Shown here: one piece after another, positions 25,960 to 35,527 of the stretch | Numbering within the stretch: the first letter of the stretch is position 1 | How the letters are laid out: each line of letters starts with the position of its first letter | The notes under the pieces: model-generated | What the model was told of the DNA's origin: nothing | The model's input: the letters and a program-made list of their open reading frames with translations, nothing else | Databases searched by the model: none | Assembly: GCA_046331625.1 (NCBI GenBank) | Contig: JAXLQL010000032.1 | Coordinates: 1-64,000, forward strand | From: JAXLQL01 sp046331625 | Lineage (GTDB): Bacteria > Acidobacteriota > Terriglobia > Bryobacterales > Bryobacteraceae | Reading direction: 5' to 3' | Length of the DNA: 64,000 bases | Program-made: the position numbers and the translations under genes

Positions 25960-26910
25960 ATGATCGTATGGATGGCGACGGCGCTCCTCCTCGATCCTCT
26001 CTACAAACTCCACGACACCGGACCCGGCCACCCGGAAACCGCCGCCCGCTATGACGCCGTCAGCGAAGCCCTGAAGCCGCTCGCGCGCAACACGGTCGCG
26101 ATCAAGCCGCGCGAAGCCAACGAAGACGAGATCGCGCTCTGCCACGCACGAGCTTACATCGCCCGCGCCAAGCGCGACATCGCCGCAGGGCTCGACCAAC
26201 TCTCCACCGGCGACACCTCCGTATGTCCCGCGAGCTTTGACGTCGCGGTGAAAGCCACGGGTGGCGTGCTCAACGCCGTGGACGCCGTCGTCGCCGGCAA
26301 AGCATCGAACGCCTTCTGCGCCGTGCGCCCTCCTGGACATCACGCCACGCCCGCCCGCGGCATGGGATTTTGCGTATTCAACAACATCGCCGTGGCTGCT
26401 CGCTACGCGCAAAAGAAGCACGGCGCCGCCCGCGTCCTCATCGCCGACTGGGATGTCCATCATGGCAACGGCACTCAGGACGTGTTCTACTCCGATGGCT
26501 CTGTGCTCTTCATGAGCACACATCAGCACCCGTGGTATCCGGGCACAGGAATGCGTGACGAACGCGGCGAGGGCAAGGCCGAGGGCCGCATCCTGAACTA
26601 TCCGTTGCCTGCTGGTTCCGGTCGCGCCGAGATCCTGGCCGTCTTCCAACACGACCTCATGAAGGCAGCCGACGAGTTCAAACCCGACCTGATCATGATC
26701 TCCGCCGGCTTCGACTCTCGCGAGGGCGACCCGCTTGGCCGGTTCCGCCTCACCGACACCGATTTTCGCGACCTCACCCTCACCCTCATGGAGATCGCCG
26801 ACAAGCACTCCAAGGGCAAGCTGGTCTCCGTGCTCGAGGGCGGCTATAGCCTGACGGGCTTGGCCTCCGGCGTCTCTGCTCACTTCGCTGCGCTCTCGGG
26901 TGTACGGTGA
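25960..26910 (+). CDS. histone deacetylase family protein (copy A, intact)
   Basis: Zinc-dependent amidohydrolase of the HDAC / acetoin-utilisation / acetylpolyamine amidohydrolase family. 316 residues (312 if starting at ATG 25972, MATALLLDPLY). Motifs: HDTGPGHPE, VRPPGHHATPARGMGFC (tandem His), NNIAVAARYA, IADWDVHHGNGTQDVFY (Asp and His zinc ligands), ISAGFDSREGDPLG (second Asp) and LEGGYS. All ligands are present, so it should be active; the substrate is unknown. Two decayed copies lie at 28.4 and 31.3 kb, and a conserved noncoding tail follows. Confidence 0.92.
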   Translation: MIVWMATALLLDPLYKLHDTGPGHPETAARYDAVSEALKPLARNTVAIKPREANEDEIALCHARAYIARAKRDIAAGLDQLSTGDTSVCPASFDVAVKATGGVLNAVDAVVAGKASNAFCAVRPPGHHATPARGMGFCVFNNIAVAARYAQKKHGAARVLIADWDVHHGNGTQDVFYSDGSVLFMSTHQHPWYPGTGMRDERGEGKAEGRILNYPLPAGSGRAEILAVFQHDLMKAADEFKPDLIMISAGFDSREGDPLGRFRLTDTDFRDLTLTLMEIADKHSKGKLVSVLEGGYSLTGLASGVSAHFAALSGVR

Positions 26911-27096
26911 GGCCGGCGCAGTCGTTGGGTATGTGTGTGATTTGAACCATGGTTTGGCGCGAACGGAAGCATCGGTTGGCCGGAGTGCAGGACGCGGAAG
27001 CACTCGCCGGTCGGGCGTGCAAGCTGTCCGCGCTGTCGTCCCGTGTAGTACCAGCGCGCTTACCGCATCAGTCCAGGGCACAAACGCGACTGATCG
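26911..27096 (+). repeat. conserved tail downstream of deacetylase copy A
   Basis: This noncoding stretch reappears after copy B at 28768-28955 with about 13 differences by my count (about 93% identity). The adjoining 343 bp of deacetylase coding sequence has 39 differences (about 89%). No frame shows a clear excess of third-position changes. A functional RNA, a regulatory site or a recent conversion tract are all possible. Confidence 0.75.
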
Positions 27097-27102
27097 TTAG
27101 CG

Positions 27103-27441
27103 TCAGCCCTTCCTCATGCCGATCGCGACAAAGAACCAGGCAACGGCTAGGCTCGCGAAGGAGGCCACAACCGGCGCCAGTCCTTCCATAAATACCGCCC
27201 CTACGACACGGACTCCCTGCAGATCGAGGCCGCTTATCGTGCTGATTGCCACGAAGCCATTGGCGGCCGCCAGTACAAGATTGCAGAGAACAGCGAAGAC
27301 CGCACCGAGCGTCAGCGGCCTCATCAACGACAGAAGACGCTCACTGGGACGAAGGGCAAACCATGCGCCTGCCAGCATCGGAACGCTACAAACAAGCAAA
27401 CCAAAAAGTGATGCAAAGCTCGCACCGCTAAAACCTCTCAT
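27103..27441 (-). CDS. small membrane protein, four helices
   Basis: 112 residues. The ATG at 27441 follows AAGGAGGTCGAT, a strong Shine-Dalgarno; the longer frame upstream is rejected. Hydrophobic segments: ASFASLFGLLVCSVPMLAGA, TLGAVFAVLCNLVLAAANGF, a weaker one around GVRVVGAVFMEGLAP, and FASLAVAWFFVAIGM. Family unknown. It is divergent from the sigma-factor gene, with a palindrome in the 100-bp gap, so the two may share regulation. Confidence 0.7.
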   Translation of the reverse strand: MRGFSGASFASLFGLLVCSVPMLAGAWFALRPSERLLSLMRPLTLGAVFAVLCNLVLAAANGFVAISTISGLDLQGVRVVGAVFMEGLAPVVASFASLAVAWFFVAIGMRKG

Positions 27442-27500
27442 ATCGACCTCCTTGAAATTCTGACGTTCACAATATGGAGTAACGCCGTCGCCAGCCAAAC

Positions 27501-27513
27501 GTGACAGTGTCAC
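27501..27513. promoter_or_regulatory. 13-bp palindrome in divergent promoter region
   Basis: GTGACA-G-TGTCAC is a perfect 6-bp inverted repeat around one base. It lies midway in the 100-bp gap between the small membrane protein and the sigma-factor gene. Position and symmetry suggest a repressor or activator site for one or both genes; no regulator is identified. Confidence 0.4.
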
Positions 27514-27541
27514 AAACTCATGGCTGGAGCGTCATATCCAC

Positions 27542-28129
27542 TTGGAGCCTGAACTCGAAGTTGCACTGATGATTCGATTGAAATCAGGGGACAGTGCTGC
27601 CTTTGACGAAATCTACGGTGTCTTCAACCGACGGCTTCTGAGCTTTCTCGTGCGATTGACGAAGAACCGGCCGGTCGCGGAGGATCTCGTGGAGGAGACT
27701 TGGCTTCGACTGGTCGAGAATCTGGAGAAGCTCGATGCCGACACTCGCCTCGGGCCTTGGCTCTTCACCGTGGCACGCAACCTGTTCGTCAGTCACTGCC
27801 GGTCAAGGGCCCGCGAACACTCCTGCACTTCCGATTTGATCGTCCTTTGGCCAAGCGAACTGCCACAATCACCCTTCGACTTGGCATCCTCGAATCAATT
27901 CGAAGAGCGGTTGGAAGCGGCCATCGCCTCGTTGCCGCCCAAGTATCGCGAGGCACTTCTGCTCGTCGCGGTTGAGCAACTCCGCCCAATGGATGCCGCA
28001 AGCGTATGCGCTATCAGCGTAGAATCCCTTCGGCAACGGCTCAGCCGGGCGCGGGCCTTGCTGTCAAAGTACTTGGCAGACCATGAGCTGTCCAAGGAGA
28101 ATCATCACAAGGAGATCAATGATGGCTGA
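27542..28129 (+). CDS. ECF-type sigma-70 family sigma factor
   Basis: 195 residues from a TTG start (ATG at 27569 is the alternative). Region 2: IRLKSGDSAAFDEIYGVFNR, AEDLVEETWLRLVENL and GPWLFTVARNLFVSHCRSRA. Region 4: LEAAIASLPPKYREALLLVA, then DAASVCAISVESLRQRLSRARALLSKYL with the helix-turn-helix. It directs RNA polymerase to a dedicated regulon, likely in response to a signal sensed at the membrane. The stop overlaps the next gene, a small single-helix membrane protein. Confidence 0.9.
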   Translation: MEPELEVALMIRLKSGDSAAFDEIYGVFNRRLLSFLVRLTKNRPVAEDLVEETWLRLVENLEKLDADTRLGPWLFTVARNLFVSHCRSRAREHSCTSDLIVLWPSELPQSPFDLASSNQFEERLEAAIASLPPKYREALLLVAVEQLRPMDAASVCAISVESLRQRLSRARALLSKYLADHELSKENHHKEINDG

Positions 28130-28361
28130 CGACGAAGATCGATTGCTCCAGGTCGCCGCCTGCCTGCCTCCGGTTGTTCCCGACATCGAACGGGAAGCCC
28201 GCGTCCGGAAGCGCTGCCACGCCGCCCTGGCGAGACGCTTTTCACGCCGAACAGCACGAGCCCCTGGTTCCGGTCTGCTCGACATAGCGGCCGCCACTGT
28301 CCTGTGCGGCTATCTAGCCGCAGTGGTTGCGGAAGCCCTCCGCTTGGGAGGATCGCGATAG
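28122..28361 (+). CDS. small single-TM protein, putative anti-sigma partner
   Basis: 79 residues, starting with the second of two adjacent ATGs (28119 and 28122), seven bases after AAGGAG. A charged N-terminal half (IEREARVRKRCHAALARRF) precedes one membrane segment (LLDIAAATVLCGYLAAVVAE) near the C-terminus. Overlap with the sigma-factor gene is the usual sigma/anti-sigma arrangement. The zinc-binding HxxxCxxC motif of ZAS anti-sigma factors is absent. The 3' side abuts deacetylase fragment B, so it may be truncated. Confidence 0.6.
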   Translation: MADDEDRLLQVAACLPPVVPDIEREARVRKRCHAALARRFSRRTARAPGSGLLDIAAATVLCGYLAAVVAEALRLGGSR

Positions 28362-28420
28362 CACGGTTCGGGCGAAGCGGCGTGCCACTGTGTATTCCGC
28401 GTCGCCTCGCGGTGTGGGCG

Positions 28421-28767
28421 AGCGCGAGGGAAAGGCCGAAGGCCGCATCCTGAACCACCCGTTTCTCGCCGGTTCCGGCCGCGCTGAAATCCTAGCCGTG
28501 TTTCAACACGACCTCATCAAAGCCGCCACCGAGTTCCAACCCGACCTCGTCATGATCTCCGCCGGCTTCGACTCTCGCGCGGGCGACCCGCTCGGCCGGT
28601 TCCGCCTCACCGACACCGATTTTCGCGACCTGACGCTCACCCTCATGGAGATCGCCGACAAGCACTCCAAGGGAAAGCTCGTTTCCGTGCTCGAAGGCGG
28701 CTATAGCTTGACGGGCCTCGCCGCCGGAGTCTCCGCTCATTTCGCTGCGCTCTCGGGTGCACGCTGA
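28421..28767 (+). pseudogene. histone deacetylase family fragment (copy B, 3' half only)
   Basis: It matches copy A from its ERGEGKAEGRIL segment to the stop, about 89% at DNA level. Only the second Asp motif (ISAGFDSRAGDPLG) and LEGGYS remain; the His-His and DVHHGNG motifs are gone. An in-frame ATG at 28327 would add 31 unrelated residues, but that product lacks the active site. It joins the end of the anti-sigma-like gene abruptly. B and C share bases that differ from A in this part. Confidence 0.88.
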
Positions 28768-28955
28768 GGCCGGCGCAGTCGCTGGGTATGTGTGTGATTT
28801 GAACCATGGTTTGGCGCGAACGGAAGCTTCGGTTGGCCGGAGTGCAGGACACGGAAGCACTCGTCGGCCGGGAGCGCAACCTGTCCGCGCTGTCGTCCCG
28901 TGTAGTACCAGCGCGCTCACCGCACCAGTCTACGGGCACAAACGCGACTTTGTGG
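28768..28955 (+). repeat. conserved tail downstream of deacetylase copy B
   Basis: Second copy of the noncoding tail described at 26911-27096. Similarity ends abruptly after GGGCACAAACGCGACT. This end point is shared by both copies although what follows differs, which marks a duplication boundary. Confidence 0.75.
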
Positions 28956-29003
28956 GCTCTAATGCCGTCGAGGGAGCCACTTTCGAGGGCCCTGAGCGCT
29001 AGA

Positions 29004-29306
29004 ATGGAGCCTGGAGAAGCGTTGCAAGCACGGTTCTATATTGACCCAGCCACCGGCTTGCCGCACATTCATGGCCATGGCGTTAGCGAGGACGAGGCGA
29101 TTGAAGTCCTGGAGCGACCGGGCGAGGATCGGCACGGCCGTGAGGGTTCACGAGTTGCCCTTGGCCAAACCGCATCCGGGCGATATCTCCGAGTTATCTA
29201 TGTGCCGGACCCGGAGCCTGACAGCGTGTTCGTAGTCACAGCGTACGAGTTGACTGGAAAGCCGCTTGCCGCCTTTCGGCGGCGCAGAAGGAAGAAACAC
29301 CAATGA
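29004..29306 (+). CDS. DUF4258-like protein, putative toxin
   Basis: 100 residues from ATG 29004. RFYIDPATGLPHIHGHGVSE, then EDEAIEVLERPGEDRHGREG, ASGRYLRVIYVPDPEPDSVF and VVTAYELTGKPLAAFRRRRR form the small alpha/beta fold of DUF4258/BrnT-like toxins. In these, a His and basic residues sit near a beta-sheet. The C-terminus is strongly basic. The next gene overlaps by four bases (ATGA), as toxin-antitoxin pairs do. Activity is unproven. Confidence 0.65.
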   Translation: MEPGEALQARFYIDPATGLPHIHGHGVSEDEAIEVLERPGEDRHGREGSRVALGQTASGRYLRVIYVPDPEPDSVFVVTAYELTGKPLAAFRRRRRKKHQ

Positions 29307-29497
29307 GCGAAACCAAACTGCCTGAAGGATGGGACGATGCCAAGCTACGCCGGGTTCTGGCACACTACGAGGAACAATCCGAGCATGAGGCCTTGATCGA
29401 GGACGAGGCTGGCGTACAGTCCAAAGAAACCATAATGTCGGTCCCGTACGAACTTGTACCGGAAGTGCGCGAACTCATCGCTAAGCGTCACCGCTAG
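29303..29497 (+). CDS. putative antitoxin of the DUF4258-like pair
   Basis: 64 residues, acidic: LPEGWDDAKLRRVLAHYEEQ then SEHEALIEDEAGV, ending MSVPYELVPEVRELIAKRHR. Similar short proteins with an HYEeQ...EdE core follow DUF4258 genes in other bacteria, as I recall. Start overlaps the toxin stop. No DNA-binding motif is obvious, so autoregulation is not evident from the sequence. Confidence 0.6.
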   Translation: MSETKLPEGWDDAKLRRVLAHYEEQSEHEALIEDEAGVQSKETIMSVPYELVPEVRELIAKRHR

Positions 29498-29549
29498 GTT
29501 GCGGAAACCTTCGCGACTACACGGGCTCTATCGTGGGAGAATCGTCGTC

Positions 29550-30413
29550 ATGCCGATAGTGGAAACCAGAGAACGTTATGCCCAGCAGATCAAAACGGCA
29601 GCGAATCTTCGGTCAGAAAGCCTCGTGCGCGCCCTTGCGACTGTACCGCGGGAAGAGTTCGTTGGTGCGAGCCCATGGCGGACTGTGGCTCGCCCCGCTC
29701 CGGGCCAGATGCAACCGATCGTATCCGAGGTCTCCAATCCAAGCGAACTCTATGCCGATGTCGCCGTGTTCCTTGATCAGTCGAAAACTCTGACAAACGG
29801 AAACCCGTCCACATTGGCTCCCTGGATCGACGGCTTGGGCCTAGCCGAAGGTAAGTCCGTTTTCCACCTCGGATGTGGCACCGGCTACTACACTGCCGTC
29901 ATGGCTGAGGTTGTGGGGCCTGGCGGCAGCGTTCTTGCAGCCGAGATTGACACGGCGCTGGCCAGCCAAGCGAGCGCGAGTTTGGCCCGCTACCCCAATG
30001 TGCGAGTCGTTGAGGGAGACGGCGGGGACCTTGAGATCGGAGCCCGCGACGCGATTTTGGTCAATGCGGGCGTGACTCATCCGACCGGGCGATGGCTGGA
30101 CAGCTTGAACATCGGAGGAACGCTAATTCTTCCGATGACCGTCGAACTTGGCATGCCCAATGTTGGCAAAGGATTGGCCCTGAGGATCTTGAAGGGGGCG
30201 TCCGCCTACGAGGCCAGCTTCTTTCCGGTCCCGGTCATGATCTACTCCTGTTCGAGTGTTCGAGACTCCAGTATCGCTGCGGCGTTTGGCAAGCAAATGA
30301 TGGCTGGCGGAACGTTCAGTGCCGTGCGCTCGCTCAGACGGGATGCTCACGAGCAAGGATCATCCTGCTGGCTCCACTCAGCAGAGTTCTGCCTCTCCAT
30401 GCAAGCCTGTTAG
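29550..30413 (+). CDS. PIMT-like SAM-dependent methyltransferase
   Basis: 287 residues from ATG 29550. N-terminal RYAQQIKTAANLRSESLVRA then ALATVPREEFVG is the protein-L-isoaspartate methyltransferase (PCMT) start. SAM motif I is SVFHLGCGTGYYTAVMAEVV and post-I is VLAAEIDTALA. The later strands DAILVNAGVTHPTGRWLDSL and GGTLILPMT are family-like. It may repair isoaspartyl proteins or methylate another substrate; motif I reads HLGCGTGYYT where PIMT usually has EIGTGSGYQA, so the role is uncertain. Confidence 0.75.
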   Translation: MPIVETRERYAQQIKTAANLRSESLVRALATVPREEFVGASPWRTVARPAPGQMQPIVSEVSNPSELYADVAVFLDQSKTLTNGNPSTLAPWIDGLGLAEGKSVFHLGCGTGYYTAVMAEVVGPGGSVLAAEIDTALASQASASLARYPNVRVVEGDGGDLEIGARDAILVNAGVTHPTGRWLDSLNIGGTLILPMTVELGMPNVGKGLALRILKGASAYEASFFPVPVMIYSCSSVRDSSIAAAFGKQMMAGGTFSAVRSLRRDAHEQGSSCWLHSAEFCLSMQAC

Positions 30414-30545
30414 CAGCGCCGCGATTCGAGCCGTCGGCTACGCATGGTACGCCGGGCAGCACCGGCCCAATCTCCGGGCGAGATCGCGACTTCACGCGAC
30501 GTATGTGCCTGTGCGGTCCTAAGCTATGTTAGGAAAAGATTGTCG

Positions 30546-31001
30546 GTGAACCACACCAATGCTTTGGGAATGGCGCTTGCCCTTGCGGCAGTATTGACCT
30601 GCTGCCCTTCTGCAAACGCATTCACAACGTGCATCGTCTCCAACGCGGTTGTGCCTCGGGTACAAGGCCGGGTCGTTTCCACGTTCCGCGGCCAGATGAC
30701 TTCCGTCGCAGGTGCACAGGTGAACCTGTGGAGGGCTTCAGACCGCATTCGTCTCGTCGCGCGTACAGATGCGGACTCGTTGGGTCGTTTCCTAATCCCG
30801 AACGTTGCACCCGGGGAATATGTGTTGCGCGCGGAACATGCAGGCTTATTGGCTGCAGAAGCCAACCTTTACGTCAAGAAGCGGCGCTGGATCTTGTTTC
30901 CACAACGTGGAACCCTTGTTGTTTCCCTTGGACTTGCACACGATGTCTGTCCGTTCGTTGAGGTCACTCAAGTGGGTCAAATTGATCAAGCGGACCAGTG
31001 A
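30546..31001 (+). CDS. secreted protein with carboxypeptidase-regulatory-like (Ig-fold) domain
   Basis: 151 residues. Start is GTG 30546 (TTG at 30540 is the alternative), after AGGAAAAG. The signal peptide runs NALGMALALAAVLTCCPSANA. Then RVQGRVVSTFRGQMTSVAGA, QVNLWRA and DADSLGRFLIPNVAPGEYVL, followed by RAEHAGL, is the classic CarboxypepD_reg repeat, usually a surface or receptor accessory module. It stands alone here. Confidence 0.65.
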   Translation: MNHTNALGMALALAAVLTCCPSANAFTTCIVSNAVVPRVQGRVVSTFRGQMTSVAGAQVNLWRASDRIRLVARTDADSLGRFLIPNVAPGEYVLRAEHAGLLAAEANLYVKKRRWILFPQRGTLVVSLGLAHDVCPFVEVTQVGQIDQADQ

Positions 31002-31229
31002 GGATGTTGTGTACTCATTACGAAATGCCGGGACAAGGCGCGAGAGCTGCGGGCATAGCGTACGAGGTCTTCCGGCGAATACCTCCTGTGTAACGCCACA
31101 GGCACACGCGATCCTTGGGGCAGGGCTGTCGATAGTACGCTGAGCCTTGCGGTTCGTCCTGCTTAGCCATGCGTGACTGTGACGGTTTGCATGGCGAGAG
31201 AAGCGGACGATGGTTCCAGTGACAATGGC

Positions 31230-31333
31230 ATAAGACGCGTACTCGCGATAGGTCTGCTCGCCATGCTGTGGTTGGCCGCCGTGCTGCTCGCGCAATGCCC
31301 GCTCAGGGCTCCAAGGCCGCCGGACCGGATCAC
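31230..31333 (+). pseudogene. 5' fragment of the 32258-32587 gene
   Basis: It aligns with the first about 100 bp of the intact gene downstream (shared ACTCGCGATAGGTCTG / ATTCGCGATAGGTCTG and CCGCCGG.CCGGATCAC). The start codon is ATA in place of ATG and one base is missing near the end. It is joined directly to deacetylase copy C, implying a former tandem unit of deacetylase plus this gene. Confidence 0.75.
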
Positions 31334-31348
31334 GCGCGCCTCCGTGGC

Positions 31349-32232
31349 ATGATCGGATGGATGGCGACGGCGCTTCGGACCCGGCCATCCAGAAACCGCC
31401 ACCCGCTACGACGCGGTCACAGAAGCGCTGAAGCCGCTCGCTCGCAACACGGTGGCGATCAAGCCGCGCGAGGCCAACGAAGACGAGATCGCTCTCTGCC
31501 ACGCGCGCCCCTACATCGCTCGCGCCAAACGCGACATCGCCGCCGGGCTCGACCAACTCTCCACCGGCGACACCTCAGTATGCCCCGCCAGCTATGATGT
31601 CGCGCTGAAGACCACGGGCGGCGTGCTCAACGCCGTCGATGCCGTAGTCGCCGGCAAAGCATCGAACGCCTTCTGCGCCGTGCGCCCTCCTGGACATCAC
31701 GCCACGCCCGCCCGCGGCATGGGATTTTGCGTGTTCAAAACATCGCCGTGGCTGCTCGCTACGCGCAAAAGAAGCACGGAGCCGGCCGCGTCCTCATTGC
31801 CGACTGGGATGTCCATCACGGCAACGGCACTCAGGACGTCTTCTTCTCCGATGGCTCCGTGCTCTTCATGAGCACCCATCAGCACCCGTGGTATCCCGGC
31901 ACAGGCATGCGTGACGAGCGCGGCGAGGGCAAGGCCGAAGGCCGCATCCTGAACTACCCGTTGCCTGCTGGTTCAGGGCGGCCGAGATCCTAGCCGTGTT
32001 CCAACCCGACCTCGTCATGATCTCCGCCGGCTTCGACTCTCGCGCGGGCGACCCGCTTGGCCGCTTCCGCCTCACCGACACCGATTTTCGCGACCTGACC
32101 CTCACCCTCATGGAGATCGCCGACAAGCACTCCAAGGGAAAGCTCGTTTCCGTGCTCGAAGGCGGCTATAGCTTGACGGGCCTGGCCGCCGGAGTCTCCG
32201 CTCATTTCGCCGCGCTCTCCGGTGCACGCTGA
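31349..32232 (+). pseudogene. histone deacetylase family pseudogene (copy C)
   Basis: A full-length relative of copy A with several breaks. A net 32-bp loss near 31372 shifts the frame right after the start. One base is missing at about 31735-31741 (TTCAAAACATCG against TTCAACAACATCG in A) and another at about 31972-31982. A 33-bp deletion lies at about 32003, between what were two TTCCAAC direct repeats. Zinc-ligand segments survive in separate frames, so no active protein is expected. Confidence 0.92.
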
Positions 32233-32257
32233 AGCGGGCGCCGTCGTCAGTCCTGTC

Positions 32258-32587
32258 ATGAAACGCCTATTCGCGATAGGTCTGTTCGCTCTGTTCACTC
32301 TGGCCGCGATGCTGCTGGCGCAGCGTGCCGCTCCTGGCCCCAAAGCCGCCGGCCCGGATCACTTGGTCTGGGAATACAAGTCGCTCCTGCCTCAGGAAAC
32401 CTCGCCAGCGCGCTACCGCCACGTGGAGCAGTTCGAAGTGGCCGCCGCGGCTTCTCAGGGATGGGAACTGGTTGCCGTGAGTCCGTGGGTCTATCAGAAC
32501 GAAGAACGCGGTCCGGAAGGCCGCAAGCTCGTGGTTACGCAAACCTACCAGGCTTATTTCTTCAAGCGGCTGCTGCCACCTCGATAA
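32258..32587 (+). CDS. small exported protein, DUF4177-like
   Basis: 109 residues from ATG 32258. The signal segment MKRLFAIGLFALFTLAAMLL precedes HLVWEYKSL, FEVAAAASQGWELVAVSPWV and TYQAYFFKR. The WEYK...GWELV...YFFKR spacing is that of DUF4177-type small beta/alpha proteins of unknown role. It follows deacetylase copy C closely, and a broken 5' copy precedes copy C. The last 26 bp overlap the convergent receiver-domain gene. Confidence 0.7.
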   Translation: MKRLFAIGLFALFTLAAMLLAQRAAPGPKAAGPDHLVWEYKSLLPQETSPARYRHVEQFEVAAAASQGWELVAVSPWVYQNEERGPEGRKLVVTQTYQAYFFKRLLPPR

Positions 32588-32927
32588 GCAACTCGGCGGT
32601 CCGGTCACTGAAGACCGACCTCGGAACCACCCGGCTGCATCCGGCCGCGAGCGCCTCTTGCTTGCGGCTCTCCTGCACGTGCGAGAGAAACCCGAGCGCC
32701 GGAATTGCGGCCAGCGCCGGATCCTCGCGCATCCGCCGGATCAAGTCCACCGTGTCGACGTCGCGGCAATTCAGGTCCACCACCAACAAACGCGCTCCCT
32801 CGCGCGCCTTCTCGAGCGCCGCCTCGGCCGACTTCACGAACTTCACCGTCAGCCCCGCTTTCTTCGCAGCATCGATTACTTTGACCGTGAAGAAAAGGTC
32901 CGTTACCACCCCAATAATTTGGCTCAT
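32562..32927 (-). CDS. stand-alone receiver-like domain protein
   Basis: 121 residues with CheY-like topology: IIGVVTDLFFTVKVIDAAKK, ARLLVVDLNCRDVDTVDLIR, then IPALGFLSHVQESRKQEALA and GCSRVVPRSVFSDRTAELL. The candidate phospho-acceptor Asp lies in VVDLN. The acidic pair at the end of strand 1 is reduced (VVTDLFF) and the conserved Lys is Arg (VPRS), so it may be a non-phosphorylated pseudo-receiver. No kinase or output domain lies nearby. Confidence 0.7.
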   Translation of the reverse strand: MSQIIGVVTDLFFTVKVIDAAKKAGLTVKFVKSAEAALEKAREGARLLVVDLNCRDVDTVDLIRRMREDPALAAIPALGFLSHVQESRKQEALAAGCSRVVPRSVFSDRTAELLIEVAAAA

Positions 32928-32956
32928 CCCGATAAGAATCGAGCATAGCGCATGCT

Positions 32957-34518
<1,562 letters not shown>

Positions 34519-34519
<1 letters not shown>

Positions 34520-35514
34520 TGGCCACCGCCGCGATCTCGCCCTCTGCCTTGCTCGCCGAACTCGACAGCCTTTGGGTGTCGATGAGCAAGGATCAGACCG
34601 AACAACCAGACGCCATTCTCCGCGCCTGCTCGATGACGCTGATCGTCGCCACCGAAGGCGAAGACGGCGACATCGGCGAGACTCTCGCCAAGCTCATGCG
34701 TGACCATCCCAGCCGCCTCATCGTGCTGCGCATCGGCGATGATGGTTCCGCGCCTCTTGCCGCGCGCGTAGTGGCGCAGTGCTGGCGGCCGTTCGGATGG
34801 CGTCAACAGATTTGCTGCGAGCAGATCGAGATCTCGGCGTCGCATGGCCAACTGCAGGATGTTCCTCCCGTGTTGCGAGGGCTCCTCGTGCCTGACCTGC
34901 CTGTCGCGCTCTGGCTCCGCGGCGCCATCGCCTCGTCCGTGGCTTCTCTCGAGCCCATCCTGCCTCTGGCGGAAAAGGTGATCGTCGATTCGCAGCCCAT
35001 CCAGGATTTGCAGGGACAGTACGAGCGCATCGAGGAACTGCGCAAGGCCGGCCACTACGTCGGCGACGTTTCCTGGACTCGCCTCACCACTTGGCGCCAA
35101 TCGATCGCCCAGATCTTCGACGATCCCTCGTGCCTCGAACGCATCTCTGACGTGCAGGGCGTGCGCATCCAGTATCAGGGCAGCTTCGTTCCCATGTCGG
35201 CGCTCTACCTGGTAGGTTGGCTCAACCACTCGCTCGGCCGCGAACTCGACTTGACGCTCGTTCCAGCGGGCGAGTGTACCCGCGCGCGTGTCCACAGTGT
35301 CGCTCTGCTCGGAACTCAGGTAGACTATTCAGTCACGGTCGCGCAAGACCGGTCCGCGGAATCGCACGGCGGTGGGCCCGACGCGCACTCTCGCTTCCCC
35401 ACGCTGGGCGAGTACGAACTGCTTCGGGAAGAGCTCTCGGTTCTCGGGCCCGACCCGGTCTACGAGGCGGTGTTGAAAATGATGCCCCAGGTCCTCGCCC
35501 GATACTCGTCATGA
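34519..35514 (+). CDS. opcA: OpcA, glucose-6-phosphate dehydrogenase assembly/activator protein
   Basis: 331 residues; start ATG 34519 overlaps the zwf TAA by one base. Recognisable OpcA segments: CSMTLIVATEGE, DHPSRLIVLRIGDD, CEQIEISASHGQLQDVPPVL, LLVPDLPVALWLRG and LYLVGWLNHSLGRELDLT. In cyanobacteria OpcA tunes oligomerisation and redox control of G6PDH; the same is likely here given the operon position. Followed 13 bp later by pgl. Confidence 0.9.
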
Positions 35515-35527
35515 CAAGGTATCCTTC

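Noticed and set aside
25960..32600. Integron cassette array
   Set aside because: Collinear small genes with repeated tails suggested it, but no integrase and no attC-like inverted core sites (RYYYAAC/GTTRRRY) were found, and the repeats are explained by gene duplication.
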